Shown here: piece by piece, positions 24,040 through 33,009 of the stretch | Position numbering within the stretch: the stretch's first letter is position 1 | Layout: the number at the start of each line of letters is the position of its first letter | DNA from: an uncultured Clostridia bacterium | GTDB taxonomy: Bacteria > Bacillota > Clostridia > Oscillospirales > Ruminococcaceae | Direction of reading: 5' to 3' | DNA: 33,009 nucleotides | Assembly: GCA_947625615.1 (NCBI GenBank) | Contig: CANQPB010000025.1 | Location: forward strand, 1-33,009 | Made by a program: the position numbers and the translations under genes | Notes under the pieces: model-generated | Database searches by the model: none | What the model saw: only the letters and a program-made list of their open reading frames with translations | What the model was told of the DNA's origin: nothing

Positions 24040-26772
24040 ATGGGTCTTATCGATAAAATTTTCGGTACCTACAGCGACCGCGAGCTCAAGCGGATCGAAC
24101 CTATAAAAAACAAAGTCCTCAGCCTTGAGGAAAAGTATAAGGCGATGTCGGATCAGGAGCTTAGAGAGCAGACCGATATCTTCAAAAAGCGCCTCGCCGA
24201 CGGCGAGACCCTCGACGACATCATGCCGGAGGCGCTGGCCGTCTGCCGCGAGGCCGGCGACAGAGTTTTAGGCAAGCGCGCCTTCCCCGTTCAGATCGTC
24301 GGCGCAATAGTGCTGCACCAGGGGCGCATAGCCGAAATGAAGACCGGCGAGGGCAAAACCCTCACCGCCTGCCTCGCCTCCTACCTCAACGGCCTCTCCG
24401 GCGAGGGCGTTCACGTCGTCACCGTAAACGATTACCTTGCAAAATTCCAGTCTGAGGAGATGGGCAGGGTATACCGCTTCCTCGGGCTGTCGATAGGCGT
24501 TATTTTACACTCAAAGACCAACTCGGAGCGCCGCGAGGCCTATAACTGCGACATCACCTACGGCACCAACAACGAATTCGGCTTCGACTACCTCCGCGAC
24601 AACCGCGTGATTTACAAAAAAGACCGCGTTCAGCGCGGGCATGCGTTCGCCATCGTCGACGAGGTCGACTCGATACTTATAGACGAGGCGAGAACGCCGC
24701 TCATCATTTCGGGGCAGGGAGAACAGGCTTCCGATCTGTATCAGAAAGCGGACAGATTCGCAAAGGGTCTCAAAAAGGTCGTCACCGTTGAGACGGAAAA
24801 CAAGCAGGACACCGACGTGATCTACGACGGCGACTATATCGTCGACGAAAAGGCGGGCACCGCAACGCTGACAAAACGGGGCGTTGAAAAGGCCGAGCAG
24901 GCGTTCGGGGTTGAAAACCTGACCGACGCCGAAAACGTCACCCTTTTGCACCACATAAACCAGGCGATCATGGCGAACGGCGTCAAAAAGCGGGATATCG
25001 ACTATGTCGTCAAGGACGGCGAGGTAATCATCGTAGACGAATTCACCGGCCGCCTTATGTACGGCCGCCGCTTCAACAACGGCCTCCACCAGGCGATCGA
25101 GGCCAAGGAGGGCGTCAAGGTCGGCAACGAGTCGAAGACAATTGCGACGATAACCTTCCAGAACTATTTCCGCCTCTATAAAAAGCTCTCCGGCATGACC
25201 GGCACCGCCGCCACCGAAGAGAACGAGTTCCGCGAAATTTACAAGTTAGACGTAATCGTCGTGCCCACCAACATGCCGATGATACGCATAGACCACCCCG
25301 ACGTCGTCTACAAGACCGAGCAGGCGAAATTCAACGCCGTCATCGACGAGATTGTCAGATGCCATTCAAAGGGCCAGCCGGTGCTTGTCGGCACGGTGTC
25401 GATTGAAAAATCCGAGCGGTTATCAAAGATGCTCACCCGCCGGGGGATAAAGCACGAGGTTCTGAACGCCAAATATCACGAGCGCGAAGCGCAGATAGTC
25501 GCCCAGGCCGGACAGTACGGCGCGGTGACTATAGCCACCAACATGGCGGGCCGCGGCACCGACATCATGCTCGGAGGCAACGCGGAATTTCTTGCAAAGG
25601 CCGAGCTTGCAAAGCAGGGCTGCGACGAGGAGCAGATCTACGACTACACCGGCTTCTCGGAGACCGACGACCCCGAAATCATTGCGGGCAGGGAAAGATA
25701 CCGCGAAATTCTCGCCGGCTTCGCCGAGGGAATAAAGGAACAGGCCCTAAAGGTCAAGGAGGCGGGCGGACTGTTCATCATAGGCACCGAGAGGCACGAA
25801 TCCCGCAGAATCGACAACCAGCTGCGCGGACGTTCCGGCCGTCAGGGCGACGAGGGCGAATCGAGATTCTATCTCTCGCTTGAGGACGACCTGATGAGGC
25901 TCTTCGGCGGCGATAGGATCACCGCGATGATGAACACCATGAGCATACCCGAGGATATGCCCATCGAATCGAGAATGCTTTCAAACGTAATAGAATCCTC
26001 CCAGAGAAAGGTCGAGGGCCGCAACTTCAACATAAGAAAGAACGTTCTCAATTACGACGACGTAATGAACGCCCAGCGCGAGATAATCTACAGCCAGCGC
26101 GCGATGGTTTTGGACGGCGAGGATATCCACGAGCGGATCATAAAGATGATACGAGATTTCGTCTCGGACAGCGTGGAGGCATATCTTGCAGGCGACGAGC
26201 CGGAAAACTGGAATCTTGTCGGCTTAAAGGATCATTTTGCCGGCCTGTTCACGATAGCGAACGATTTCAACTTCACCCCGCAGCAGCTTGACGGGCTCTC
26301 CAAAAAATCGCTCTGCGACGAGATAACCGAGGCCGCGCTTGCGCGCTATTCCGAAAAGGAGGCCGAGCTCACGCCCGAGATTTTAAGAGAGGCCGAAAGG
26401 GTCATACTCTTGCAGGTTGTCGACGCCAAATGGGAGCAGCATATCGACGACATGGACGAGCTCAAAAAGGGCATGGGTCTCAGATCCTACGCCAGCCACG
26501 ATCCCGTTGTAGTTTACCGCGTCGAGGGCTTCGAGATGTTCGACGCCATGGTGGCATCAATCTGCGAGGACACCCTGAGAATGCTCTATAACGTGCACCT
26601 CAGAAAGGGCGCGCCGCCGGAGCGCAAGCAGCCCACCCCCGCCATGGACACCGGCTCGGACGGCACGGTTTCGGCGACGAGGACGGTTTCAAAGAAAAAA
26701 CCGGGCAGAAACGATCCCTGCCCCTGCGGCAGCGGCCTGAAATATAAAAAGTGCTGCGGCCGAAACGACTGA
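24040..26772 (+). CDS. secA: Preprotein translocase ATPase SecA
   Basis: SecA drives secreted proteins through SecYEG using ATP. The ATG at 24040 has GAAAGGA about ten bases upstream and gives 910 residues; an in-frame TTG nine bases earlier would leave no space to that site. Walker A is MKTGEGKT (100-107), Walker B is DEVDS (from 207), and the preprotein cross-linking, helical scaffold and wing domains follow. The [13 protein letters not shown] motif and the RGRSGRQGD arginine finger region are present. The C-terminal zinc motif C894-P-C896...C905-C906 is the SEC-C end. An acidic insert near residues 515-545 makes it slightly longer than average. Confidence 0.97.
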   Translation: MGLIDKIFGTYSDRELKRIEPIKNKVLSLEEKYKAMSDQELREQTDIFKKRLADGETLDDIMPEALAVCREAGDRVLGKRAFPVQIVGAIVLHQGRIAEMKTGEGKTLTACLASYLNGLSGEGVHVVTVNDYLAKFQSEEMGRVYRFLGLSIGVILHSKTNSERREAYNCDITYGTNNEFGFDYLRDNRVIYKKDRVQRGHAFAIVDEVDSILIDEARTPLIISGQGEQASDLYQKADRFAKGLKKVVTVETENKQDTDVIYDGDYIVDEKAGTATLTKRGVEKAEQAFGVENLTDAENVTLLHHINQAIMANGVKKRDIDYVVKDGEVIIVDEFTGRLMYGRRFNNGLHQAIEAKEGVKVGNESKTIATITFQNYFRLYKKLSGMTGTAATEENEFREIYKLDVIVVPTNMPMIRIDHPDVVYKTEQAKFNAVIDEIVRCHSKGQPVLVGTVSIEKSERLSKMLTRRGIKHEVLNAKYHEREAQIVAQAGQYGAVTIATNMAGRGTDIMLGGNAEFLAKAELAKQGCDEEQIYDYTGFSETDDPEIIAGRERYREILAGFAEGIKEQALKVKEAGGLFIIGTERHESRRIDNQLRGRSGRQGDEGESRFYLSLEDDLMRLFGGDRITAMMNTMSIPEDMPIESRMLSNVIESSQRKVEGRNFNIRKNVLNYDDVMNAQREIIYSQRAMVLDGEDIHERIIKMIRDFVSDSVEAYLAGDEPENWNLVGLKDHFAGLFTIANDFNFTPQQLDGLSKKSLCDEITEAALARYSEKEAELTPEILREAERVILLQVVDAKWEQHIDDMDELKKGMGLRSYASHDPVVVYRVEGFEMFDAMVASICEDTLRMLYNVHLRKGAPPERKQPTPAMDTGSDGTVSATRTVSKKKPGRNDPCPCGSGLKYKKCCGRND

Positions 26773-26838
26773 CAACGCGAATATCACGGAATTAAAAGGC
26801 AATATAATTTTTCAGCTATTAAAAGGAGGAGAAAAATC

Positions 26839-28065
26839 ATGGCGAACTACAAAACAGCTTTTGGCCCGGCGGACATACTTCTGCCACGCGAATCGGATCT
26901 GACAAAATGGGCGGTCGTCGCATGCGACCAGCACACCTCCGAGCCGGAATATTGGCTCGGGACGGAGAAAACGGTCGGGGATTCCCCCTCGGCGCTTCGC
27001 CTCATTCTCCCCGAAGCATACCTTGGCGCCAAGGATATCCGCGAAAGAGAGGATAAAATCCATAAAACCATGGAGGAGTACCTTTCGGCCGGAATTTTCA
27101 AGGAATATAAGAACGCAATGGTATATGTCGAGCGCACCCTTGCGGACGGCAGGGTGAGAAAGGGCATTGTCGGCGCCATAGACCTTGAGGAATACGACTA
27201 CGCGCCGGGGAGCAATTCCCAGGTGAGGGCCACTGAGGCAACCGTTGCTTCAAGAATTCCGCCCCGCGTAGAGATTCGCGACGGCGCCCCGCTCGAGCTT
27301 TCCCACGTCATGCTTCTTATAGACGACCCCGGCTTCACCGTCATAGAGCCTATAGCCGATGTTGACGCCCCGATAATATACGACTTCGATTTGATGCAGA
27401 GCGGCGGACATATCCGCGGCAGGCTTTTGGACGGCGAGGCGATAGCAAAGGTGGACGGCGCTCTCGGCAAACTTCGGGAAAAATGCCCCCTCACCTTCGC
27501 GGTCGGCGACGGCAACCATTCTCTCGCGGCGGCAAAGGCATATTACGAAAAGCTCAAGAAGGAAAACCCCGGGGCCGACATGTCGGCTCACCCGGCGAGA
27601 TACGCCCTCTGCGAGATAGTCAATCTTCACAGCGAAGCCCTCACCTTTGAGGCGATACACCGCTTCGTCAAGGTCGACGACCCTTACAGGCTGGTGTTCG
27701 AGATGTCTTTGGATCTCGGCCTCAGCGGCCTGCCTTCGGAGCAGCGGGTTAAGATCCACAGAAACTATATCATAAGAGACCTCTGCATACATAATCCGCA
27801 GTCGAAGCTTGCCGTCGGCAGCGTTCAGGCATTTTTAGACGGCTTTATTGAAAGAAACGGCGGCGAGATAGACTATATCCACGGAAACGACGTTATAAGA
27901 AGGCTCGCTTCCGAGCAGGGCACCATAGGCTTTGAATTTGAGCCTATTAAAAAAGAGGAACTCTTCGGCGCGGTGATCGCCGACGGCGCGCTTCCGAGAA
28001 AGACCTTTTCTATGGGCGAGGCAGAGGATAAGCGCTATTACCTGGAAGCCAGGCGGATAAGATAA
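26839..28065 (+). CDS. DUF1015 family protein
   Basis: This 408-residue protein is a full-length DUF1015 member, recognised by the early KWAVVACDQHTSEPEYW motif, the GIVGAIDLEEYDY segment, the AVGDGNHSLAAAKAYYE motif and the GTIGFEFEPI end region. The family is common in Clostridia and its reaction is unknown; the DGNHS motif suggests a catalytic or metal site. AAGGAGGAG lies ten bases before the ATG. A TATAAT at 26803-26808 has no good -35, so the gene is probably read through from secA. Confidence 0.88.
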   Translation: MANYKTAFGPADILLPRESDLTKWAVVACDQHTSEPEYWLGTEKTVGDSPSALRLILPEAYLGAKDIREREDKIHKTMEEYLSAGIFKEYKNAMVYVERTLADGRVRKGIVGAIDLEEYDYAPGSNSQVRATEATVASRIPPRVEIRDGAPLELSHVMLLIDDPGFTVIEPIADVDAPIIYDFDLMQSGGHIRGRLLDGEAIAKVDGALGKLREKCPLTFAVGDGNHSLAAAKAYYEKLKKENPGADMSAHPARYALCEIVNLHSEALTFEAIHRFVKVDDPYRLVFEMSLDLGLSGLPSEQRVKIHRNYIIRDLCIHNPQSKLAVGSVQAFLDGFIERNGGEIDYIHGNDVIRRLASEQGTIGFEFEPIKKEELFGAVIADGALPRKTFSMGEAEDKRYYLEARRIR

Positions 28066-28095
28066 AAAATACATATCGGGGAGAGATTCATAAGA

Positions 28096-28713
28096 ATGAG
28101 AAAAATTTATGTGATTTTCTCATCGACAGACCTTAAAATCGGCAGAATGATAAGGTTTGTCACCCAAAACAGCTATAACCACTGCTCGGTGTCGCTTCGC
28201 AAGGACATGTCCGAGTTTTACAGCTTTTCGCGGCTTTACCTGTCAAACCCGCTGATAGCGGGGTTTGCGGTGGAATCGCCGATGAGATATACTTTAAGCA
28301 GCCGCACGGGCGTAAAGATAGTCGAGGTTCCCGTGCCGGAGACAAAATTCAGGGCGGTCGAAAGAATGATAGCCGAAATGTCCCGCCGCAGCGAGGAATA
28401 CGTCTATAATTACTTTTCGGCGGCGGCCTATCTTTTCGGCGCGCACTTTCAGCGTGACAACGCCTATACCTGCGCCGAGTTTACAAACAACGTCTTAAAG
28501 ACCGCCGGCATAGAAATGCCCAAGGCCGCCAACATCGAACAGATGGAGGGCGCCCTAAAGGACTACCCCACTTGGGAGGGCAGGGCTGTCGACTGCTTTT
28601 CCGGCCTGGAGGGCTCGTGGGGCGGCGACAGATATCTTGAGCACATAGGAAAAAGGCGTTCCTGCGTTCAGATAGCCAAAAGGCTGATGATGCTGATGCT
28701 CGGCCACGCCTGA
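28096..28713 (+). CDS. Permuted papain-fold (NlpC/P60-like) protein
   Basis: This 205-residue protein resembles the YiiX/YaeF-like permuted papain amidases. A histidine lies in SYNHCSVSL (about 26-34) and a cysteine in YTCAEFTNNVL (about 132-142). In permuted members the histidine precedes the cysteine, as here. Those enzymes cut amide or thioester bonds, for example on lipids or peptides, but the substrate cannot be told. There is no signal peptide. GGGGAGAG lies nine bases before the ATG. It is probably co-transcribed with secA and DUF1015, and the HAD gene follows 10 bases after. Confidence 0.7.
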   Translation: MRKIYVIFSSTDLKIGRMIRFVTQNSYNHCSVSLRKDMSEFYSFSRLYLSNPLIAGFAVESPMRYTLSSRTGVKIVEVPVPETKFRAVERMIAEMSRRSEEYVYNYFSAAAYLFGAHFQRDNAYTCAEFTNNVLKTAGIEMPKAANIEQMEGALKDYPTWEGRAVDCFSGLEGSWGGDRYLEHIGKRRSCVQIAKRLMMLMLGHA

Positions 28714-28723
28714 GGAAAAGCCC

Positions 28724-29368
28724 ATGTATAAGCTTGTTTTATTCGATCTTGACGGCACCCTGACGGAATCCGCCCCGGGGATTTTAAATTCCGTAAAATA
28801 CGCCCTCAGGCATTACGGAGCGAAGATCCCGCCCGAGAGCGAGCTTTTGAAATTCGTCGGCCCGCCGCTTATAGAATCCTTTGAAAAAATAATCGGCTGG
28901 CCCACGGAAAGGGCCACGGAGGCCGTAGACGTCTACCGCGAATATTTTGCCGAAAAGGGGCTGTTTGAAAACAGCGTCTATCCCGGCGTGCCGGAGCTTT
29001 TAAAGAGGCTTAAGGACGGCGGCCTGCGGCTCGGCGTGGCCACATCGAAGCCCCAGCCTTTTTGCGAGAGGATACTTGCGCATTTCAGGCTTGACGGATA
29101 CTTTGAGGTCGTCAGGGGGATCCCTCTTGACGGCGAGGGCATGACGAAGTCCGAGGTGATAGCCGAGGCGCTTTCGGAGGCGAAGGCAAGCTCCTCCGAG
29201 ACCGTTATGGTGGGAGACCGCGAGCACGACGTTTTGGGCGCCAAAGAAAACGGGATCGGCTGCATAGGCGTGCTTTACGGCTACGGCAGCCGTGCCGAGC
29301 TTGAGAGGGCCGGCGCCGCGGCACTCTGCGAGACCGCCGCCGATGTCGCGGACATAATTTTAGGATAA
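28724..29368 (+). CDS. HAD-family phosphatase, phosphoglycolate phosphatase-like
   Basis: This 214-residue protein is a subfamily IA HAD hydrolase. The nucleophile motif is D8-LDGTL, motif II is in VATSKPQ (about 106-112), motif III lysine lies in MTKSEV, and the metal motif is GDREHD (about 163-168). The helical cap lies between residues 15 and 85. Similar proteins act on phosphoglycolate, pyrophosphate or nucleotides, so the substrate is open. GAGGAAAAG precedes the ATG. It is the last core gene before the composition change on the right. Confidence 0.88.
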   Translation: MYKLVLFDLDGTLTESAPGILNSVKYALRHYGAKIPPESELLKFVGPPLIESFEKIIGWPTERATEAVDVYREYFAEKGLFENSVYPGVPELLKRLKDGGLRLGVATSKPQPFCERILAHFRLDGYFEVVRGIPLDGEGMTKSEVIAEALSEAKASSSETVMVGDREHDVLGAKENGIGCIGVLYGYGSRAELERAGAAALCETAADVADIILG

Positions 29369-29420
29369 AAATTCCCTCCTTTAGGGCAGGACTCATAAAA
29401 CAGCATAAGATTGTTTTCGG

Positions 29421-29452
29421 GAAACGGCGTAGCTTGCGGGCTATGCCGTTTC
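29421..29452. terminator. Hairpin at the end of the recombinase gene
   Basis: An 8-pair stem (29421-29428 with 29445-29452) is extended by a G-T pair and a TAGC/GCTA stem around a 6-base loop. It overlaps the last codons and TAG stop of the recombinase. It lacks a strong T run on either strand, so termination is plausible but not certain. Confidence 0.45.
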
Positions 29453-31006
29453 TCCGTTTTGCAGGCTTTCCAGTAAAGACATGGGGAGTATTCCCACAAG
29501 GTCATAGGAAATGTCAATCTGCTGCTCCCTATGCCCGCTTGACTTGTCCGGCGTATGGACATATACCGCCTTTACCATATCGTTCAACACGGCGGGCGTC
29601 AGCTCGTCCAAGTCAAGATATTTCTTTACCTTGCTGATAAACCTGTCAATGTTCTCTGCCTGTTCTTCCTGTTCGTTGATTTCCTTGTCCAATCGCAACA
29701 GCTTTTCCCGCAGTTCTTCCTGCTCCTGTTCGTAGCTGTCAGAGAGCATTTGAAACCTGCTGTCAGATAGTTTCCCGCTGGCGTTGTCCTCGTAAATACG
29801 CTTAAATAATCGGTCAAGTTCCTCTATCCGGCGTTCTGCCTGTACCTGTTGCCGTTTCTTCGCCGCCAGTTCCTTTTTCGCTTCGGCTTTTTGTTTTGCG
29901 CCCATAGCTTTACGGAATTGTTCTTCATGGTTGGCGGCACAGGCAAACGTCAGTCTCATGTGAGCGAGTACGCCCTGCTCCAGAACGACGGCGCGGATAA
30001 AGTGCGTTCCGCAGACTTCTTTCCCTTTGAGCCTTGAAGTGGAGCAGACAAAATGATCTTGTCTTGCTTCAAAGTTCTTGCCTGTGCAGTAATACAACTT
30101 TTCGCCGCAGTCGGCACAGCGGACAATACCGGAAAACATATTTGTCTTTCCTGTCCGCGTCGGACGGCGTTTGTTCTTCCGTAACTCCTGCACACGCTCC
30201 CATGTATCGGCATCAACGACCGCTTCATGGGTATTCTCAAATACATGCTGCTTTTCCACTGGATTGTAAAGCGTCTTTTTGTTTTTGTAGGACTGCCGAC
30301 AGGTCTTGAAGTTCACCGTATGCCCCCGATACTCCGGGCGTTCTAAAATGTCTGCCACGGTGTCACCTGTCCAGTTATAGGGATTATCCGGCGGGGCATT
30401 TCTCGCCGTTCTGCCCGTCTGCCGAAAATGGATAGTCGGCGTTATGACCTTTTCCTCTTTCAGAATACGGGCGATCTGCGTCGGCCCGTAACCCTCTAAG
30501 CATAAGCGGAAAATCCGGCGTACCACTTCGGCGGCTTCCTCGTCCACAATCCAACGCTTTTTGTTGTCCGGGTCTTTCATGTAGCCATAGGGCGGGTTGG
30601 TACAGAGGTGTTCCCCGGCTTCGCCTTTGGACTTCATCACGGCGCGGATTTTCTTGCTTGTATCGCGGCAATACCATTCGTTGATGATGTTAAGAAACGG
30701 GGTAAAGTCATTCTCCTGCTGGGTCGCGCTGTCCACGCCGTTGCTGATCGCGATAAACCGCACACCCTTTTCGGGAAAGAGAACGTCTGTATAAAGACCC
30801 ACCCGCAGATAATCACGTCCAAGACGCGACATATCCTTAACAATCAAGGTCGCCACTTCGCCGTTTTCGATTTTCTCCACCAGTTCCGTCCAAGAGGGGC
30901 GGTCGAAATTTGCCCCGGAATACCCGTCGTCCACGAAAAACGCGGTGTTTGAGAAATGGTTTTCCTTTGCGTATTTACTTAAAATCGCCTTTTGAGACGA
31001 GATTTG
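29441..31006 (-). pseudogene. N-terminally truncated large serine recombinase
   Basis: The open frame continues upstream of the GTG at 30934 to a TGA at 31007-31009. The part that remains starts in the resolvase domain at QKAILSKYAKENHF and includes the DDGYSGANFDRPSW and VKDMSRLGRDYL motifs. The first roughly 40-50 residues, which hold the catalytic serine, are missing. Next come the recombinase domain, a zinc ribbon (CADCG ... CSTSRLKGKEVCG), a coiled coil (about 345-440) and a DUF4368-like end. This family moves integrative elements in gut Firmicutes. Without the serine it should be inactive. The join with AT-rich DNA near 31000 suggests a deletion or insertion there. Confidence 0.85.
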
Positions 31007-31126
31007 TCAAGGGGTTTTATGCGAAAAAGTACGATTTCATAAAAAAGACATACAAACACACATCAAACAACATTGCGATAACAGTAGGACTTAATATGTG
31101 ATCATAAATTGCTTCTTGAAAGGTTG

Positions 31127-32266
31127 TCACGATAGATTATTCACGATATCCCGCAGTTCAAGAAAACGAGTTTCCTGATTCAAAGCTTGAATTTCATTTT
31201 GGGATAATTTGTAGAGTAACTTCTGTTTTATGATTTCCTTTGGTAATGATGTAATCAATTCAGTTTCCCTTACGATAGGTGATTTGATGTTGCTGCGATG
31301 TAAAACATTTTCTCCTGTATTTGTGTTGTAAAGATCAATATAATACATAACAGATTTTTCTACAGCGCTCATTGCCTTTGATGTTTCTCCGGTTGCAAGA
31401 TATGCTTCTGCCAATAACAAATAACAATCTCCCGAATCAAAATCATGGTACGAAAGGGGGATTTCGTCCTTGAATATTACACTCATAAATTCGAAAAATG
31501 TTTCGTATACAGTAATGGCATCCGCATATTTCCCGTCGTTGTAGTATGCTTTTCCAAGTCGTGCAATATCATTTTCAAGTGCCTGCAGCGTATAGTCAAT
31601 ATTGGAGCACAGATATGTTGCGGCTCTTTTGTAATTATTCATATATTCATTAATGATTGCCATATTTGAATACAAGGTTAAATCGGCACGAGGCGGAAAA
31701 TTTCTTGCTTCGTTTGAGGCCAGATCGAATTTCTGCTGACTGCAATATAAAAATACTAATACCTGACGCGCAGATAATATATCTGTGATATTTTTCGAAT
31801 TTGCTATAACGAAATTTGCCTGACGAATTGTTTCAGAGGCGATTTCTTTTGCTCGTTCTTTGGCATAGATCCATCCGTTTTCCGGCAAAGAAAGCGAAAT
31901 TCCGAGATTCATACAATTGATCATAATTATCAAGTTGTTAGGATATTTCTTCAGCCCATCAAGCAAAATATCATACGCGTTTAAGTACGTTTCGATCTCA
32001 CCGTATTTTTCTATGCTGCCCGCATGCTGAACAATTTTCCAAGCTTCTTCATTTTCTGTCGTGTCGGCAATGCCAAACAGCACATCTGTACTAACTCCAA
32101 ATATTGATGCGAGCGGAACAACCTGAGAAATGTCTGGCATTCCCGTATCATTTTCCCATTTTGAAACAGCTTGATAGGTAACACCAAGCCGTTCAGCAAG
32201 TTCTTCCTGTGTAAAACCGTTATTTTTACGTAGATCTTTGATGATCTGTCCCATTGATAATGACAT
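31127..32266 (-). CDS. XRE-family regulator with TPR-like C-terminal domain
   Basis: The first 65 residues form a helix-turn-helix domain (MGQIIKDLRKNNGFTQEELAERL, then VTYQAVSKWENDTGMPDI). The remaining 300 or so residues form repeated helix pairs of TPR character, the kind that sense peptides or a partner protein in related regulators. Which ligand applies here is not known. GGAGGT lies six bases before the ATG. Codon use is AT-rich, unlike the core genes on the left, which supports acquisition. A palindrome sits at its predicted start of transcription. Confidence 0.88.
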   Translation of the reverse strand: MSLSMGQIIKDLRKNNGFTQEELAERLGVTYQAVSKWENDTGMPDISQVVPLASIFGVSTDVLFGIADTTENEEAWKIVQHAGSIEKYGEIETYLNAYDILLDGLKKYPNNLIIMINCMNLGISLSLPENGWIYAKERAKEIASETIRQANFVIANSKNITDILSARQVLVFLYCSQQKFDLASNEARNFPPRADLTLYSNMAIINEYMNNYKRAATYLCSNIDYTLQALENDIARLGKAYYNDGKYADAITVYETFFEFMSVIFKDEIPLSYHDFDSGDCYLLLAEAYLATGETSKAMSAVEKSVMYYIDLYNTNTGENVLHRSNIKSPIVRETELITSLPKEIIKQKLLYKLSQNEIQALNQETRFLELRDIVNNLS

Positions 32267-32291
32267 GATATGACCTCCAGATAGAATATAT

Positions 32292-32307
32292 CGGTACCGT
32301 GATTATA
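32292..32307 (-). promoter_or_regulatory. Promoter -10 and palindromic operator candidate of the XRE gene
   Basis: On the minus strand TATAAT (plus 32302-32307) is a good -10, but no clear -35 lies 16-18 bases upstream. An 8-base palindrome CGGTACCG (32292-32299) sits at the predicted start site, a natural place for autoregulation by the XRE protein. Confidence 0.4.
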
Positions 32308-32423
32308 TTGTAACACATACATTGGAGAATAAGAAGCGACTTAAAAACGAACCGTTCTCAACTTTGCGTTGAGTTTATTATATCACATATTTGTGAATAA
32401 TTCGTTCCATCCAGTTATTATAA

Positions 32424-32470
32424 TTGAAAAACAACCGCCGAGAGCAACCATTACGCTTACTCTCAGCGGT
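32424..32470 (-). terminator. Terminator of the edge gene
   Basis: ACCGC-GAGAG (32434-32444) pairs with CTCTC-GCGGT (32460-32470), with one mismatch, around a 15-base loop. Read on the minus strand it is followed by TGTTTTTC, directly after the stop of the gene at 32476. Confidence 0.8.
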
Positions 32471-32475
32471 AATTG

Positions 32476-33009
32476 TTATTTTAGAACAACATAAGTTGTA
32501 GGCATTTCAAGAGGATGCCAAACGGTACTCAAAAATTGTCTTTCAATGAGAATCGTAGCGGGAATACATACTGCATTTACAAACTTGTCCATGGCGGCAA
32601 TTCCTGCAACTTGGTCTTGCAAATGTTTGGGTGTATGCGAACTTAAAATTGTTGCAACAGTTTTATCCATTTCTCGCACAATCGATACAAGTTCAGCGGA
32701 TATAAATTCCTTCACATTATTGATAACTGTCAGGTATTGTTCTACTGTGTAAACCGGAACGGTTGCTCTATATGTTTCGTTCTCCTTGATAACATATCCC
32801 CTTTTTATCATTTCCGCAACGGCTTCAAGATCATATTCGCTTAGTGACATTTTTTCGCCATGGCAAATATCACAGAAAATATTGATATAGCGTTCGTTTC
32901 CGTAAAAATCGTGATGGTCGCCCTTTCCCTTGGGTACTGTCAAGTATTTTTCGCAAATTCCCATAGAATGAAGTAAAATTTTTGGATTATCACCCTCGGC
33001 ATGCCGAGG
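32476..33009 (-). CDS. Partial protein of unknown function, start beyond the window
   Basis: The minus-strand frame stays open from the TAA at 32476 to the right edge. The first in-frame ATG (32964) has no ribosome binding site, so the true start is probably outside the window. I do not recognise the product. The visible 177 or so residues contain an HHDFYGNERYINIFCDICHGEK segment with a C-x-x-C pair, a VAEMIKRGYVIKENETYRATVPVYT stretch that looks like the wing end of a winged helix, and a helical remainder. A regulatory role is only a guess. It is AT-rich like the XRE gene. Confidence 0.6.
   Translation of the reverse strand, partial: PRHAEGDNPKILLHSMGICEKYLTVPKGKGDHHDFYGNERYINIFCDICHGEKMSLSEYDLEAVAEMIKRGYVIKENETYRATVPVYTVEQYLTVINNVKEFISAELVSIVREMDKTVATILSSHTPKHLQDQVAGIAAMDKFVNAVCIPATILIERQFLSTVWHPLEMPTTYVVLK

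Larger units (their letters stand above)
29421..33009. mobile_element. Accessory island or element remnant
   Basis: Base composition drops to roughly half GC in the recombinase and well below that from about 31010 to the right edge, unlike the core to the left. It contains a truncated serine recombinase and two AT-rich genes on the minus strand. The left boundary lies between 29369 and 29421; the right end is outside the window. No target duplication can be defined. Confidence 0.5.

Noticed and set aside
32994-33009. Perfect 16-base palindrome CCTCGGCATGCCGAGG at the window edge
   Set aside because: It lies inside an open reading frame and at the cut edge, so its context cannot be judged.
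1-33009. CRISPR array, rRNA genes, prophage structural genes or a classic defence island
   Set aside because: No regularly spaced repeats, rRNA sequence, phage structural genes or nuclease/helicase defence sets were seen.

Overview
The window reads as a chromosomal segment of a moderately high-GC Clostridia bacterium, most likely of the Oscillospirales type. The reasons are the Firmicutes-style rimP-nusA-rnpM-ylxQ-infB order, the single-chain glycyl-tRNA synthetase, strong AGGAGG ribosome binding sites, sigma-A promoters of TTGACA-17-TATAAT form, a cellobiose phosphorylase close to the clostridial enzyme, and a Gld-like ABC system with a DUF4340 partner. This placement is inferred from gene content and recalled families; no search was run.

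Layout. 1-433: tRNA-Gly(GCC) with its own terminator, then a minus-strand transcription unit that fits an undescribed small RNA (about 243 down to 124), then the glyQS promoter. 434-2268: glyQS and a convergent RNHCP zinc-ribbon gene with a strong promoter and a long folded leader. 2549-11977: a long translation and RNA operon, rimP-nusA-rnpM-ylxQ-infB-rbfA-nrnA-truB-ribF-gltX, with many start/stop overlaps. 11978-12215: a duplicated leader block. 12216-16985: a Gld-like ABC export system (ATPase, permease, GldG-like protein, DUF4340 protein), followed by a small orphan gene. 17552-19993 (minus): cellobiose phosphorylase. 20192-20401: a DUF378 membrane protein. 20530-20637: a mosaic of hairpins and a 7-mer repeat that appears to donate the -35 box of the next operon (DUF1858-trmK-tmk-small export protein-TIM barrel protein, ending at a terminator near 23650). 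23668-23954: a gene-free block of perfect palindromes and a multi-hairpin element closed by a long-range stem and seven Ts. 24040-29368: secA with a consensus promoter, a DUF1015 protein, a permuted papain-fold protein and a HAD phosphatase.

29400-33009 is accessory DNA of different composition. It holds a serine recombinase that has lost its N-terminal catalytic part, an AT-rich XRE-TPR regulator, and a further AT-rich gene that runs off the right edge.

The core genes work together in gene expression: tRNA charging (GlyQS, GltX), ribosome maturation (RimP, RbfA), transcription elongation (NusA), initiation (IF2), tRNA modification (TruB, TrmK) and RNA turnover (NrnA, RnpM). The best candidates for undescribed biology are non-coding: the small RNA beside tRNA-Gly, the RNHCP leader with competing pairings around its ribosome binding site, and the folded element in front of secA.
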